64,000 bases of DNA from Pontiellaceae bacterium B1224 (GCA_029432815.1 JAROBA010000017.1:50780-114779); one strand, 5' to 3'; shown: positions 8,415 through 18,127, counted from the first letter of the stretch. Made by a program: numbers and translations. The notes: generated from the sequence alone by a model not told the origin.

Positions 8415-9308
8415 TTAACGATTACCTGGATTATATTTCCACGTAGGTTTTTCTGTTCTAAATTTCACACGGTATTCACTAGACGCATTCGAATAAATTG
8501 AATATTCGAGAGAAGAAGCCTCAAAATAGCATCCATGGAGTAGTTTTAAAAACAGCCTCCATTTATTCAAAATCCATTTCATAGCTTTGATCCACTGCGG
8601 AGAACGGTCTAATAAAAGTTGATCCTCATCGCGCGCGACGGGATCCAGGCTGAGGTTATTTCCCGTGTAAGCAAAGACCGATGAATATCGTTTTAAATGC
8701 TTTGCTTTGTAGCCAGCCTGAAGGATACGAACCACAAAATCTTCATCAGCGACCGCTTTGTATTCTTCATTTAAATGAAATCCCGCATCATGAATTTTTT
8801 TGCGTAAAAACATGGTGCAGGAAAACGTGTAAAGATGTCCCGCAGCGATCAACGGCCAATACGGTTTATATGACTTTCTATAACAAATGAACTCACCATC
8901 CCCATCGAGTATGAGAAGATTGCCAAAACAGCAATCCATCGTCGGATCTTTCTCAAACTGTTGAGCCACATAACTCAATGTATTCGGAAGATATTGCTCA
9001 TCGCAATTCAGCCAGGCCATAATATCGACCTCCTCATCTGCACGAGCCCATCCGGCATTAATTGCACTATACATTCCTGCGTCCGGCTCACTAACATAAC
9101 TGAACAAATAGCTTCCATCGGCACATTCATTTCTTGCTGCCATGTCCATATACTGAGCTAAATATTCCGGAGTGCCATCTGTGCTGCCTCCATCCTGAAT
9201 ATGGTGATGCACCAGAACATCAGTCCGACATTGATCCGCCACAGAGGCCATACAGAGCTTAAGCAGATCAACCGAATTATAACTGGGTGTAACGATATAA
9301 AATTTCAT
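8415..9308 (-). CDS. Glycosyltransferase family 2
   Basis: A 298-residue GT-A enzyme. MKFYIVTPSYNSVDLLKLC begins the protein, and HHIQDGGSTDGTPEYL carries the nucleotide-binding Asp. An acidic metal-binding motif appears as WLNCDEQYLPN. The ATG at 9308 is chosen because AAGGAT stands 5 nt upstream and the gene then clears the preceding stop at 9316. A longer frame exists but its first 58 residues lack family similarity and overlap the GT4 gene. Donor sugar unknown. Confidence 0.88.
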   Translation of the reverse strand: MKFYIVTPSYNSVDLLKLCMASVADQCRTDVLVHHHIQDGGSTDGTPEYLAQYMDMAARNECADGSYLFSYVSEPDAGMYSAINAGWARADEEVDIMAWLNCDEQYLPNTLSYVAQQFEKDPTMDCCFGNLLILDGDGEFICYRKSYKPYWPLIAAGHLYTFSCTMFLRKKIHDAGFHLNEEYKAVADEDFVVRILQAGYKAKHLKRYSSVFAYTGNNLSLDPVARDEDQLLLDRSPQWIKAMKWILNKWRLFLKLLHGCYFEASSLEYSIYSNASSEYRVKFRTEKPTWKYNPGNR

Positions 9309-9315
9309 CGATCCT

Positions 9316-10545
9316 TTATCGCCCAAAGTTTTTTGAACGCGTAATTGCTTTGTTGTAAACATCAATGTGCTGTTGGGCAATGTGTTCCATAGAAAAACAT
9401 TGTTCGGTCTTTTTGCGCGCTTCGAAACATAACCCATCATAGCCCACTGAATCCTGTTCCTTTTTAACGAGTACCCACTCAAGTCCTCGGGCTAGATCCA
9501 CAGGATCATACGGCTCGGCCAGATAACCATTCACCTTATGATCCACAACATCCTTTAAGCCCGTCGCATTAAAGGCAACCACAGGAACCCCGCAGGCAAG
9601 AGGCTCTGAGGCCGTTTGTCCAAAGGTTTCCTGCCGGGATGGAACACAGACCACATCAGCACAATTACAAACTTCTGCCATCGCCTCATCCCCCTCGATC
9701 CGGCCTAACCAAATGGTCTCCAGATCGGCAAGCTGTTCCTTGCCATCGCGACCAAATACAACTACCACAAGATCGTCCATATGCTGAAGTAACCGAAGTG
9801 CTTCTTGCAATAAATCCCCACCTTTGCGCTTGTCTGAAACATTGTATGCCCCGAACAGAATTATTTTTTTTCCTAACGGCAAGCCCAACTTTTCTCGACA
9901 GCGAACCTTAGTGTCCTGTGGAGCAAATGCCTCTAAATTGAGGCTATTAAAGATCGTTTTACTGGGGAGGTGACCAAAAAGGCTACTTTCCTGAGCACAT
10001 TTAGTCATCCAATTTCCAGGTGTTATTATCGAGAAATTTAATTGTACAAGGTGCTTTTTTTTTCTCTTCCAGGTTGAACATCGAACAAACTCCATGATTT
10101 TCCCTTTAAAGGAATTTGACGGTTTTTTTTTATACACATCACCATATCTTTGACCATCAACATAATGTTCGCTACCGCATATCGGCCACATATCGTGAAA
10201 AGTCCAAACCAAGGGTTTTTCAATTTTACTTATTTGCCGGATCGATATCATTTCAGCATTTATCCAGTGCAAATGAACTACATCCGCAGCGGATGCGTTG
10301 ACATAGCCCAGTATAGAAGTGGGTATAATATTCAGTGACTCCGAACCGAAAAGTTTACTAAAGAGAATATTTATCACTCCGTTCAGCTTTTTTTCCAACC
10401 ACGTTATCTTTGCTGTTTCAAGATGGTATGGCCGAAAGAAAATAAATTCTGAATCCACCCCAGTTCTACCCAACGCATTTGAAAGTCGCCGGGCGGCATT
10501 ACCAGACCCATCATTTGATGCATAGTTAAGATGCAATACTTTCAT
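9316..10545 (-). CDS. Glycosyltransferase family 4
   Basis: A 409-residue GT-B enzyme. It starts MKVLHLNYASNDGSGNAARRL, with a glycine-rich loop binding the donor. VWTFHDMWPICGSEHY is a motif common in WcaC/WbaZ-like GT4 enzymes. The C-terminal donor site reads CVPSRQETFGQTASEPLACG then PVVAFNATGLKDVV, which includes the conserved EX7E arrangement. It abuts the GT2 gene upstream by a 1-bp overlap (TAATG). A role in extending the repeat unit is inferred. Confidence 0.9.
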   Translation of the reverse strand: MKVLHLNYASNDGSGNAARRLSNALGRTGVDSEFIFFRPYHLETAKITWLEKKLNGVINILFSKLFGSESLNIIPTSILGYVNASAADVVHLHWINAEMISIRQISKIEKPLVWTFHDMWPICGSEHYVDGQRYGDVYKKKPSNSFKGKIMEFVRCSTWKRKKKHLVQLNFSIITPGNWMTKCAQESSLFGHLPSKTIFNSLNLEAFAPQDTKVRCREKLGLPLGKKIILFGAYNVSDKRKGGDLLQEALRLLQHMDDLVVVVFGRDGKEQLADLETIWLGRIEGDEAMAEVCNCADVVCVPSRQETFGQTASEPLACGVPVVAFNATGLKDVVDHKVNGYLAEPYDPVDLARGLEWVLVKKEQDSVGYDGLCFEARKKTEQCFSMEHIAQQHIDVYNKAITRSKNFGR

Positions 10546-11501
10546 CAGAACAAATACTCTTTATTCAACTCTTCCGCATGTCGCAAAGAACGTGAGATTA
10601 TGAATTGCCGAAACTGCCTTACAAACATGTAAAGGTTCGCATGAAATATGAGAGATAGGCTCGCAAGAACTGCACTGGGCCCATTCCATCCGGCTTTAAT
10701 TCCATTTTCCTTTTTCCACTTACGTGCATCCTTTAAATTGCCCTGCGATAGGAAACCAAGCAGCAGGTTCACCAAGGAAGCTTCACGATATTTTTTAAAA
10801 AGGGAAGGGCTGTCAATATGCGCGGAAACGAAACTCAATCGCAGTTCTAAAACAGAAACAGCCGAACCATAATCCACCAAATTTTTTCGAGCCAATCCAG
10901 CATCATCCAGCTGGTACAACATCAATGGATCTGGAATAGCGATAATTGGATATTTTTGGGCTATAACCGTATTCAACGCACCATCCTCATTCGAACTCAT
11001 GTGCTCCGGGAATCCCCCCTGCGTAATGAACAGTTCCTTGTGATAGATCGCACAGCTTGGCCGGACGAGTGAAGTGTCGATCAGTTCCCCAACTGCGTAG
11101 GACCTGGGTTTGATTCGGTCGATGAATCGACCACGCCGATTGAATACATAAGCACCGGTGGTTACTATACATTCAGGATATTCGTTCTCCTTTAATACCT
11201 TAACCAGAGCTTCAATTTTTCCTGGCAGATAAACATCGTCACCATCGAGGAAGGCGATGTAATTCCCCACGGCCTCCTGAATGCCTAAATTACGAGCGGA
11301 TGCCGCTCCCCCATTTTCTTTCCTGAAAAAACGAATACGTGCATCTCTGAATTCTTTCACCATCAGTTCGATGGATCCTTCAGAACCATCATCTACAATT
11401 ATAATATCCAACGTCCTATATGTTTGCCTCAGAACCGATTTTACTGCTCGGGAAACATATTGTTGTTGATTATAAAATGTGATGACAACACTGATAAGCA
11501 T
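10545..11501 (-). CDS. Glycosyltransferase family 2
   Basis: A 318-residue GT-A enzyme with MLISVVITFYNQQQYVSRAV, the nucleotide-binding IIIVDDGSEGS, and the metal-binding YIAFLDGDDVYLPGKIE (DxD-like). The C-terminal third has hydrophobic character (LASLSLIFHANLYMFVRQF) that may associate with the membrane. It is preceded by a degraded gene fragment (11516-11683), so the operon has been rearranged just upstream. Confidence 0.9.
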   Translation of the reverse strand: MLISVVITFYNQQQYVSRAVKSVLRQTYRTLDIIIVDDGSEGSIELMVKEFRDARIRFFRKENGGAASARNLGIQEAVGNYIAFLDGDDVYLPGKIEALVKVLKENEYPECIVTTGAYVFNRRGRFIDRIKPRSYAVGELIDTSLVRPSCAIYHKELFITQGGFPEHMSSNEDGALNTVIAQKYPIIAIPDPLMLYQLDDAGLARKNLVDYGSAVSVLELRLSFVSAHIDSPSLFKKYREASLVNLLLGFLSQGNLKDARKWKKENGIKAGWNGPSAVLASLSLIFHANLYMFVRQFRQFIISRSLRHAEELNKEYLF

Positions 11502-11515
11502 GGGATTTATGAAGT

Positions 11516-11683
11516 TTATTTACATTCTGCCTCATGATCAGAGACGATAGATTCAAGAACCTTTGAATATACAATGTCAGGATCCCCTTTTGTAGACACC
11601 AAATATCCATCGTCTCCCAATTCATTCCAAGCGTAGACCATCACTATTCGTTCCGAAGTGGTCTGCTCAGGATGATCGGCCCG
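11516..11683 (-). pseudogene. 3' remnant of a WbsX/GH99-like gene
   Basis: Between the GT2 and polymerase genes, the minus strand holds an open stretch of 55 codons bounded upstream by a stop. It contains VMVYAWNELGDDGYLV followed by STKGDPD, which resembles the C-terminal YAWNExxEGGYLxPTxGDP signature of WbsX/GH99-like proteins often found in O-antigen clusters. No start codon fits a full domain and the expected 300 or more N-terminal residues are missing. I read it as a remnant of a deleted gene. Confidence 0.5.
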
Positions 11684-11690
11684 TTACTTA

Positions 11691-13205
11691 TTAAACCTCT
11701 GACAGCCCATCTTCTTTTTCCGCCGCAGGCTCTGATAAATTAGATTGGATATCTGCTAAATGCGCATTATAAGCCAAAATCATGGTTCCGAAGAAAATCA
11801 GAAAGGGTGCGAGAAAAATTGAAAACTCTCCGCGAACCAGAAAATAGTCAGATACCAGAGCCACGCAGACCACCCACGTTGTCACAATAATGGCCCAGGT
11901 GGCACTGTCGTCTCTGTATTTCCGAATATGCTTCCATATTTTATTAAGATAGACGGTGGTAAACAAGAGGAATGAGAGAAAGCCGACAACCCCGAAATCA
12001 AGGATCAGCTCAAAAAAACCATTATGATAATTATGCGTAAAGAAAACATAAAAAGGATCCATACCATGGAACTCACGATAGGAGAGTGAATACATGGTTT
12101 CCTCCAATGTCAGCAACATTCCCTTGCCAAGCATCAGATATTGCGGAATCTCTTCCATGCAGAAACGGTAGACATCCATTCGCCATTCAAATGAACCTTC
12201 TCCCGAGCGCATAGCATATTCATCAACCCCAATCCCTGGCAGGAATGAGAGCGATCGCTGCACATTAAATGGAAGAGAGCCGACGATAGAATAGATGAGA
12301 ATGATTCCTGCCATACCGGCGATTCCCCAAATTATAAAGCTTCGAACCCGATTTTTGGACAACATGACCGAGGACGCAACGAGCACAAATACTGACAGGA
12401 CTGAGTAACGACGAAACCCACTCAGCATCAAAAGAATAACCCCTAAAAATGCTAACGAGAGTGCCCACCATTTTCTATTAGAGTTGAGAATCACTCCGAC
12501 GCATATCAGGAAGTAGGAAAGGTTCACAACCGTCTCATAACGCCCTCCCTTCCCTTGTTCCACATCCTGAATTGCAGATGCAACGCGAGCGGAACTGAAA
12601 ACAAAAAAATCAGCAAGGGGTAATAACCCTTGGAAACTTACTACTGCCATCTGAATCACAAAAGGAATCAAACTTCCTATTGCCAAAAAAATAAATAATC
12701 GACGAACCTGTTTAGGTGTCCAGACAATCGTTCTCAGGTACCAGAGGAATAAAAAGCTGAGAATTATCTGAATGTACTGCATTCCCCCGATCATATCACC
12801 GCCAAGCTGATACAACCCAAAACCACGTATAGATGCTGTAAGTATTAAATTACCTATAAATATAAAAATAAGAATATTAAGCCCGTCACTCCTTGGAATT
12901 TCTTTGCTATGCATAAGAAAGTCCTGCACGAATAGCCCGAGTACGGCAACCTGAAGCAGCATGGCCATCGAAGTACTGTTGATACGGATTCCCGGAACCC
13001 CCAAAGCTGCGACACTGGCAAATAGGGTTAGAGCAAATACTTTCCTCCGATCACTCATGAACATGGCTATCACTGGAGCCAAGGAAAACATGATGGCAAA
13101 CAGCATCAATCCCTTGCTCATGAGCCACAATAACACCCCCAGAAAACCGGAAACCACAAAGGCGAGCGATGACAAACGCCTTACATCATGTTCAGCAACA
13201 GCCAT
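11691..13205 (-). CDS. O-antigen polymerase/ligase-like membrane protein (Wzy/WaaL type)
   Basis: A 504-residue protein with about 12 hydrophobic segments and a large loop between late segments (around residues 330-400: GIGVDEYAMRSGEGSFEWR then FVFFTHNYHNGFFELILDFG). The HNxxxxxxxxxG-type motif in that loop is typical of the Wzy_C/O-antigen ligase superfamily. It probably polymerises lipid-linked repeat units in the periplasm or ligates them. It stands alone between a 158-bp gap and the GH99-like remnant. Polymerase versus ligase cannot be separated by sequence. Confidence 0.82.
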   Translation of the reverse strand: MAVAEHDVRRLSSLAFVVSGFLGVLLWLMSKGLMLFAIMFSLAPVIAMFMSDRRKVFALTLFASVAALGVPGIRINSTSMAMLLQVAVLGLFVQDFLMHSKEIPRSDGLNILIFIFIGNLILTASIRGFGLYQLGGDMIGGMQYIQIILSFLFLWYLRTIVWTPKQVRRLFIFLAIGSLIPFVIQMAVVSFQGLLPLADFFVFSSARVASAIQDVEQGKGGRYETVVNLSYFLICVGVILNSNRKWWALSLAFLGVILLMLSGFRRYSVLSVFVLVASSVMLSKNRVRSFIIWGIAGMAGIILIYSIVGSLPFNVQRSLSFLPGIGVDEYAMRSGEGSFEWRMDVYRFCMEEIPQYLMLGKGMLLTLEETMYSLSYREFHGMDPFYVFFTHNYHNGFFELILDFGVVGFLSFLLFTTVYLNKIWKHIRKYRDDSATWAIIVTTWVVCVALVSDYFLVRGEFSIFLAPFLIFFGTMILAYNAHLADIQSNLSEPAAEKEDGLSEV

Positions 13206-13363
13206 AAGAAAAAAATTCCGTTCTAGCGATTAATTCAATACAGGTCATTAAAAAGGGTGAGAACAGTACTCAACGTAGATAATACTGGCAATGAAATTGA
13301 ATCTGTTTTGCTGACACGCTCTCTGTTTCTAAACTTATTATAAACAAGTGCAAAACCACAATT

Positions 13364-14440
13364 TCAACCCAAAGAATCTTTAATAAACTTTACGGATGAT
13401 TTCTGCAAGATTGCTTTACGCCTATTCACTTCATTCCATTGAATAGAATCTATTTGCTCTAGAATATTTAAGGGAAGCCTTACGGAAGCATCATAAAAAA
13501 AATCAGTAAGGTCTAGAGCTCCCAAATAATCAATCATTCGAACATTTCGAACGGAAAACGCGCCCTCCAGCCCACACGACAAGAACGGCCGGTTGAAGAT
13601 CGTAGAAAAAACGGTCCCGTGAAATGAATTCGTAACGACATATCGGGCTCCATGAAACAATGAAATAAAATCCTGGGGCGATCCATTCATCAATCTACCC
13701 GGATGTTTACGCGGATTCACTTTCGTTCCCAAATTAAGAATCGGCAATCCGGTCCGCTTTGCCAACAATACTGCTTTTTCATAAATTGAAGGTGCTGTTT
13801 GCAGTGGATAAAGCAATATATATTCGTCAGGGCGTTTCGTAATCAACGCACTGTAGTCGACAGGGAGCAAGGTTGGATCCAGCACCTGAACAATATTCTT
13901 TCCCGATAATGCAGCAACAGGATCCACCAGACTTTTTTCACGGACAGAAATACAATCGATCTCTTTAAGTAACGTCCCCACCCGCCCCAGATCCTGTTCC
14001 TCAAATTCCTTTCCGCCGGAACTGGCGGCATAGGCAATTTTACGTTTCGAACGTCCTACAAAAGACAGGAAATAAACCGGATCAATTTTTCCATTAATCA
14101 GAACCGGGTTCCAAATCTGGTCACTTCCACAAATGTAGGCATCGTATTCAGGTGCATTCACAAGTTCTTCTACCGTTCGATATACTGAAGCCGTTTCCGG
14201 CATATACTTAGTACGAAAATGACGAAAATGACGTTGTTTCGTGCGGTTTATAAAATCAGCGGGATGCAACCCAAATATCTTATAACGGGGAGCGAACTCT
14301 CCAGCTAGAACCGGGGTCGGACGATAATCGATAATCTCAGGTTCATGACCCAATTGCTTGAGATAGGTTACCAAAGCATAGGCTTGAAGGACGGCTCCAT
14401 AGTTTATGGCTGCATGAAACGTAAGAATACCTATTTTCAA
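13364..14440 (-). CDS. Polysaccharide pyruvyl transferase family protein
   Basis: A 358-residue PF04230 protein. It starts MKIGILTFHAAINYGAVLQAY, where NYGAxLQAYAL is the signature of the subgroup that accompanies nitroreductase-like and FrhB-like proteins in capsule clusters. ICGSDQIWNPVL and the C-terminal TNSFHGTVFSTIFNRPF (SFHG replaces RxHG) confirm the family. It overlaps the flippase gene by 4 bp (ATGA). The association with a nitroreductase-like gene two positions upstream supports a shared modification step. Confidence 0.88.
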   Translation of the reverse strand: MKIGILTFHAAINYGAVLQAYALVTYLKQLGHEPEIIDYRPTPVLAGEFAPRYKIFGLHPADFINRTKQRHFRHFRTKYMPETASVYRTVEELVNAPEYDAYICGSDQIWNPVLINGKIDPVYFLSFVGRSKRKIAYAASSGGKEFEEQDLGRVGTLLKEIDCISVREKSLVDPVAALSGKNIVQVLDPTLLPVDYSALITKRPDEYILLYPLQTAPSIYEKAVLLAKRTGLPILNLGTKVNPRKHPGRLMNGSPQDFISLFHGARYVVTNSFHGTVFSTIFNRPFLSCGLEGAFSVRNVRMIDYLGALDLTDFFYDASVRLPLNILEQIDSIQWNEVNRRKAILQKSSVKFIKDSLG

Positions 14441-16005
14441 GAATCATCCCTTTTTTTATGTAATCTAAATCGGCTAAGGAAAACGGCTAGTTTAGGATTA
14501 CATATACGGCTCCGATCTTCATGATTGAACACTAAAAACCATGCTAAAGGAAAATAGATAATGGCAACCGCAATTCCAGAACCAATCAACTTCACCCAAC
14601 TATCTATAACTGCTGTATGATTAATCACGTAAGATAGCGCCCCAACAAAAAACGTTGCAGTCACAATCACTAATATATCTCGCAAATAGATGTACCAGGG
14701 TTGATTCAAAAGTTTTGCATTATAAACCGGGGTGAATAGTGTATTTTTCGCCGTTAAGGCAATCGCCCCTGCGGAGGCAATGCCGTACAGCCCCCACCCA
14801 GCAAAACCAGCGAGAAAAATTGCTAAACCCAGATTCACTACCCCAAGGACTAAAGTCACGATACCCGGAATCCGCACGTTTCCTGTCGCAATTTGAACAC
14901 TAAACAATGGACTTACCGAAATATTTACAGACAAATGAAATAAAGCGATACACAAAATCCCATGCAACATAGCATACTCACTCCCAACCCACAGTGTAAG
15001 AAAAACATCACCAAAGCCGCACATACCTCCAATCAGCAAGGCCATGACAACTCCCAACAAACGAATACAAAACCTGCTATAGACAAATAGACCCAACATA
15101 TCATTTTCAGCCATTCTGTACATAAAGCTGGGAGTGAATGCAGAGATAATTTGACCACTAAAAATACGGAGCAGGTTCGATAGCTGAAGTACAATTGCGT
15201 ACAACCCCGTAGAGACAGGTCCAAATAAGTGATTAACAACTAATAGATCAATCTTAAGATAAAGCAGAGAGCCAATCAAATTAACTACTAGCCAACCACC
15301 AATAAAAACGATCCCTTTAGCAACTTCCCTGTCAAACAACCTAACTGACAGCCGTAGATATGGCATTAATACATATGCTACCAAAATCGAAAAGAATGCG
15401 GTTATTATTCCGCCGGAAAAATTTCCTATGGCCACTCCCCACAAACTAGGCTCGAAATAATGAAAAAAACCAACGGCCACTCCAACGGATATAGAATAAG
15501 AAACGACCAGAATTATTCTATCAATATAAATAAGGTTATGAGCAAATAAAGCACTTTTAAAAGGTGCCGTTTGAGCAGTAAGGCAGAACGTGCTAAATAC
15601 AGCTATAAGGAGCCACTTGGCATCACTTACCGCCGCCTCTGGCAACTTGATTAGGACATCTAAATAATTCCACGCAAAGTACCCAAGCACAAGAAACAAC
15701 AACGTAATCAGAAGATACAATTTAAATGCTGTGTTTACGATACACCTAGCTTGGTTCTCATCCCCTTTTTGGATAGCCATTGATAAACTTCGTCCAACTG
15801 AGGAATCAATTGAACCGCTGATAATGGCCAAATATGCTGTTAACGAAGTAATTAGGGGTACCAACCCAAATAAAGACGGCCCAAGAGACTTCAAGAGAAA
15901 GGGTGAGTACCAAAATGCCAAATACATATAAAGGCCTTGGAATACAAAATTTCCTCCTACATTGACAAAGAAGCGCCCTTCTTTTTGCTTAAACATTTTA
16001 TTCAT
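14437..16005 (-). CDS. Polysaccharide flippase (Wzx-like, MOP superfamily)
   Basis: A 522-residue integral membrane protein with about 14 predicted segments. The start FFVNVGGNFVFQGLYMYLAFW and the evenly spaced helices match oligosaccharide flippases of the MOP superfamily. It would move undecaprenyl-linked repeat units to the periplasmic face for the polymerase. It lies 3 bp from the nitroreductase-like gene and overlaps the pyruvyltransferase-family gene by 4 bp. Confidence 0.88.
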   Translation of the reverse strand: MNKMFKQKEGRFFVNVGGNFVFQGLYMYLAFWYSPFLLKSLGPSLFGLVPLITSLTAYLAIISGSIDSSVGRSLSMAIQKGDENQARCIVNTAFKLYLLITLLFLVLGYFAWNYLDVLIKLPEAAVSDAKWLLIAVFSTFCLTAQTAPFKSALFAHNLIYIDRIILVVSYSISVGVAVGFFHYFEPSLWGVAIGNFSGGIITAFFSILVAYVLMPYLRLSVRLFDREVAKGIVFIGGWLVVNLIGSLLYLKIDLLVVNHLFGPVSTGLYAIVLQLSNLLRIFSGQIISAFTPSFMYRMAENDMLGLFVYSRFCIRLLGVVMALLIGGMCGFGDVFLTLWVGSEYAMLHGILCIALFHLSVNISVSPLFSVQIATGNVRIPGIVTLVLGVVNLGLAIFLAGFAGWGLYGIASAGAIALTAKNTLFTPVYNAKLLNQPWYIYLRDILVIVTATFFVGALSYVINHTAVIDSWVKLIGSGIAVAIIYFPLAWFLVFNHEDRSRICNPKLAVFLSRFRLHKKRDDS

Positions 16006-16008
16006 TAT

Positions 16009-16950
16009 CTACTTAATAAATAGAATATCATCTACGGACTTGCGTTTAGGACGAATAGCTTCTCTTGCTGGATAGCCACATGCCGCTCCCACAACTATTT
16101 CGTAATATTCCGGAATATTAAGGAGATTCCGAAGTCGGTTGTTTTCCTCAACAGTGCTAGAGCCCCATGATAATAAAGTGGCACTAACACCTAATACACT
16201 CGCCATCAAAACTGCATTTTCAGTAGCCAATGAAGCATCTACAGTTGGAACAAAGATTTCACCCGGAAAAGTATAAGGGCGCAAATCAACACAAAAAACG
16301 AGGGCACAGGGGATGTGCTCGCTGAAACCAGTAAAACCGCGAAAACACTTTAACACCTCTAAAGACTCCGCATTATCGATAGTTGAAAATATACGGATCG
16401 TCTGGCGATTGCAACTTGAAGGAGCTTCTGCAGCTGCCAGAGCAATCTGCTTGATAACATCCTTAGATATAGCTTCATTTTTAAGGGACCTTGTTGAAGT
16501 ACGTGTCTGCAATAATTCTAATAGAACCTCCGGAGAACCGGAGCGAACATGTTGCTTTGCATATAAAGGGTTGATCTTTTTGGGATCCAATTGTTGGCGA
16601 GTCTCATACTCATGTACGATCTCTTTTGCCCAGACAAGGCAAGAGTTATCCTTCAACTCGACAGCTAAATCTAACTGTTCTACTAATGTTTTTGCTTCGC
16701 GATAACTATTAACACTATGGCCAGGTTCCCAGTCATCACGATGCAGTCCTTTGTCTAAAATATGACAATACAATCTAAGCCTAGCCATTTTAGCATCATT
16801 GCAGAACTTGTGCTTTCTATGTGCTATGTCTTCATACCTTTGTATACGTGTGCGGTACCCATCAGGAACTAAGTACGGCAAACCCTTAATCATTCTATAA
16901 ACACGAGTTGGTATAACTTTACGAATAATGCTTATGAGTATTTTTTTCAT
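16009..16950 (-). CDS. Nitroreductase-like flavoprotein of the polysaccharide locus
   Basis: A 313-residue protein. An N-terminal helical region (about 1-145) precedes a nitroreductase fold starting RTSTRSLKNEAI, then AAAEAPSSCNRQTIRIF (FMN-binding RxSxR and PSxxNxQ-type motifs) and a C-terminal GAACGYPAREAIRPKRK with the GYP tail motif. Related proteins occur in capsule clusters beside the NYGAxLQAY pyruvyltransferase subgroup, but their reaction is not established. An unrelated 18-bp palindrome (16103-16120) lies within the gene. Confidence 0.8.
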   Translation of the reverse strand: MKKILISIIRKVIPTRVYRMIKGLPYLVPDGYRTRIQRYEDIAHRKHKFCNDAKMARLRLYCHILDKGLHRDDWEPGHSVNSYREAKTLVEQLDLAVELKDNSCLVWAKEIVHEYETRQQLDPKKINPLYAKQHVRSGSPEVLLELLQTRTSTRSLKNEAISKDVIKQIALAAAEAPSSCNRQTIRIFSTIDNAESLEVLKCFRGFTGFSEHIPCALVFCVDLRPYTFPGEIFVPTVDASLATENAVLMASVLGVSATLLSWGSSTVEENNRLRNLLNIPEYYEIVVGAACGYPAREAIRPKRKSVDDILFIK

Positions 16951-17479
16951 TTAATGTTTCACTCATTTAAAAGGTATGTAGAGAACGAGTTCAATAAGGA
17001 GCAATAGGGAAATGGTGTCAGTGCTTTTTTCGTTATTTCGGTCAGTTAAGCTAGCCGTTCCAATATCTTGATTTAGTTTTCCACTATTCACCGGGCTGGG
17101 TGCTCATTTTTCTTTTTGATCATACGCGCAACCGGGTTGGCCTCGGCGATTAACTAATAAGCCAAGCCCTTGAGATCTGCGATAATCATTCAGGACGCAT
17201 CTTCCGGGGAGAGCTCTACTGTTGGGAGCGTGATCTATGCATCCGGCGGTGCTTCGTAGAATTCACGCCGCTCACACACTTCGAACGGGACATCGGGGAC
17301 GCTACTTCGGTCGAATGACAGACTTTCTCCCGTTACGACGTGAAGGAGATGTGGTTTTCGGAAACAAATCCCTCATTGAAATATTTCTCGTTTCTCCCGC
17401 TACAGGGTTGGTTTATTTCCAATAACTTTTCTTAGCAAACCAGCGACGGACAGAACACAGATTTCTACTGTAATAATTT
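16951..17479. other. 529-bp stretch without a recognised gene
   Basis: It separates the nitroreductase gene from the PEP-CTERM gene. On the minus strand, 17235 to about 17370 reads as a protein-like 45-codon stretch (for example FEVCERREFYEAPPDA) ending in TAG with no match I recognise. It could be gene debris. No terminator or clear promoter was found. Confidence 0.4.
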
Positions 17480-18058
17480 TCAGCCGAGAACTCTTCGCAT
17501 TACCAGCAGCCCGGAACCAAACAGCAGAACGAGGCTAACGACCGCTGGCTCGGGTATGGCTTCAACACTGAAGCTATCTACAGAGAACCCGTTCGTCGGC
17601 GATGTCTCTCCGGTTGCATAAATCCGCACGGTCTGTCCCATATTCACCTTGAAATCGAATGCGGTATCACCTGTTGTGCTTATATTTCCCTGATTTGTAA
17701 AGGTATTGTCCATTCCGAGCCGAACCTCACCATCGCTACCCGCTCCCCAGGAAGAAACATCTACATTTTTGAATTGTACGGTGAGATCAAACGTCAGATC
17801 GATATACTGATCCAAATTCAGCGCATCTGAATCATCCGTTCCGGGACCGTTAATACCGAACCCCGATGTGGTGCGGTTCAACTCCCCACTTGAGGCAACC
17901 AATGTTACACGTATTCCTCCGTTCGTGACCGTACCCGAGGCTTGATCATCGAGTACCGTATAGATCGCCGCATCATCCAGCAGTTGGAACTGCACGACAT
18001 CGGCTATTCCAATGATTGGAAGAGCAACCAACAACAGAATGATATGTAGATATTTCAT
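17480..18058 (-). CDS. PEP-CTERM sorting-domain protein
   Basis: A 192-residue secreted protein. A signal peptide (MKYLHIILLLVALPIIGIA) is followed by a beta-rich domain, and the C-terminal tripartite signal is AIPEP, a hydrophobic segment (VVSLVLLFGSGLLVM) and RR. That signal is recognised by exosortase, which in these bacteria links protein export to exopolysaccharide production. No exosortase is in the window. The gene sits inside the polysaccharide locus, 69 bp downstream of another secreted protein gene. A palindrome copy lies in the signal-peptide region. Confidence 0.88.
   Translation of the reverse strand: MKYLHIILLLVALPIIGIADVVQFQLLDDAAIYTVLDDQASGTVTNGGIRVTLVASSGELNRTTSGFGINGPGTDDSDALNLDQYIDLTFDLTVQFKNVDVSSWGAGSDGEVRLGMDNTFTNQGNISTTGDTAFDFKVNMGQTVRIYATGETSPTNGFSVDSFSVEAIPEPAVVSLVLLFGSGLLVMRRVLG
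18007..18021. repeat. TTCCA-N5-TGGAA palindrome
   Basis: Exact copy, core ATGAT. It encodes LPIIGI in the signal peptide of the PEP-CTERM protein. Confidence 0.85.
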
Positions 18059-18127
18059 TTTCTAGTTTCCCCTTTTTTCGGTTCGCGGATTCACAAGATG
18101 ATTCAGTTTTTAAATATTCAACAGTCT

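Noticed and set aside
16103..16120. Perfect 18-bp palindrome TAATATTCCGGAATATTA
   Set aside because: Single copy inside the nitroreductase gene, with no second copy in the window and no match to the dispersed element. Probably chance in AT-rich coding sequence.
17237..17425. 62-codon plus-strand frame in the 529-bp gap
   Set aside because: No ribosome site and no similarity I recognise. The minus strand is equally protein-like there, so neither is called.
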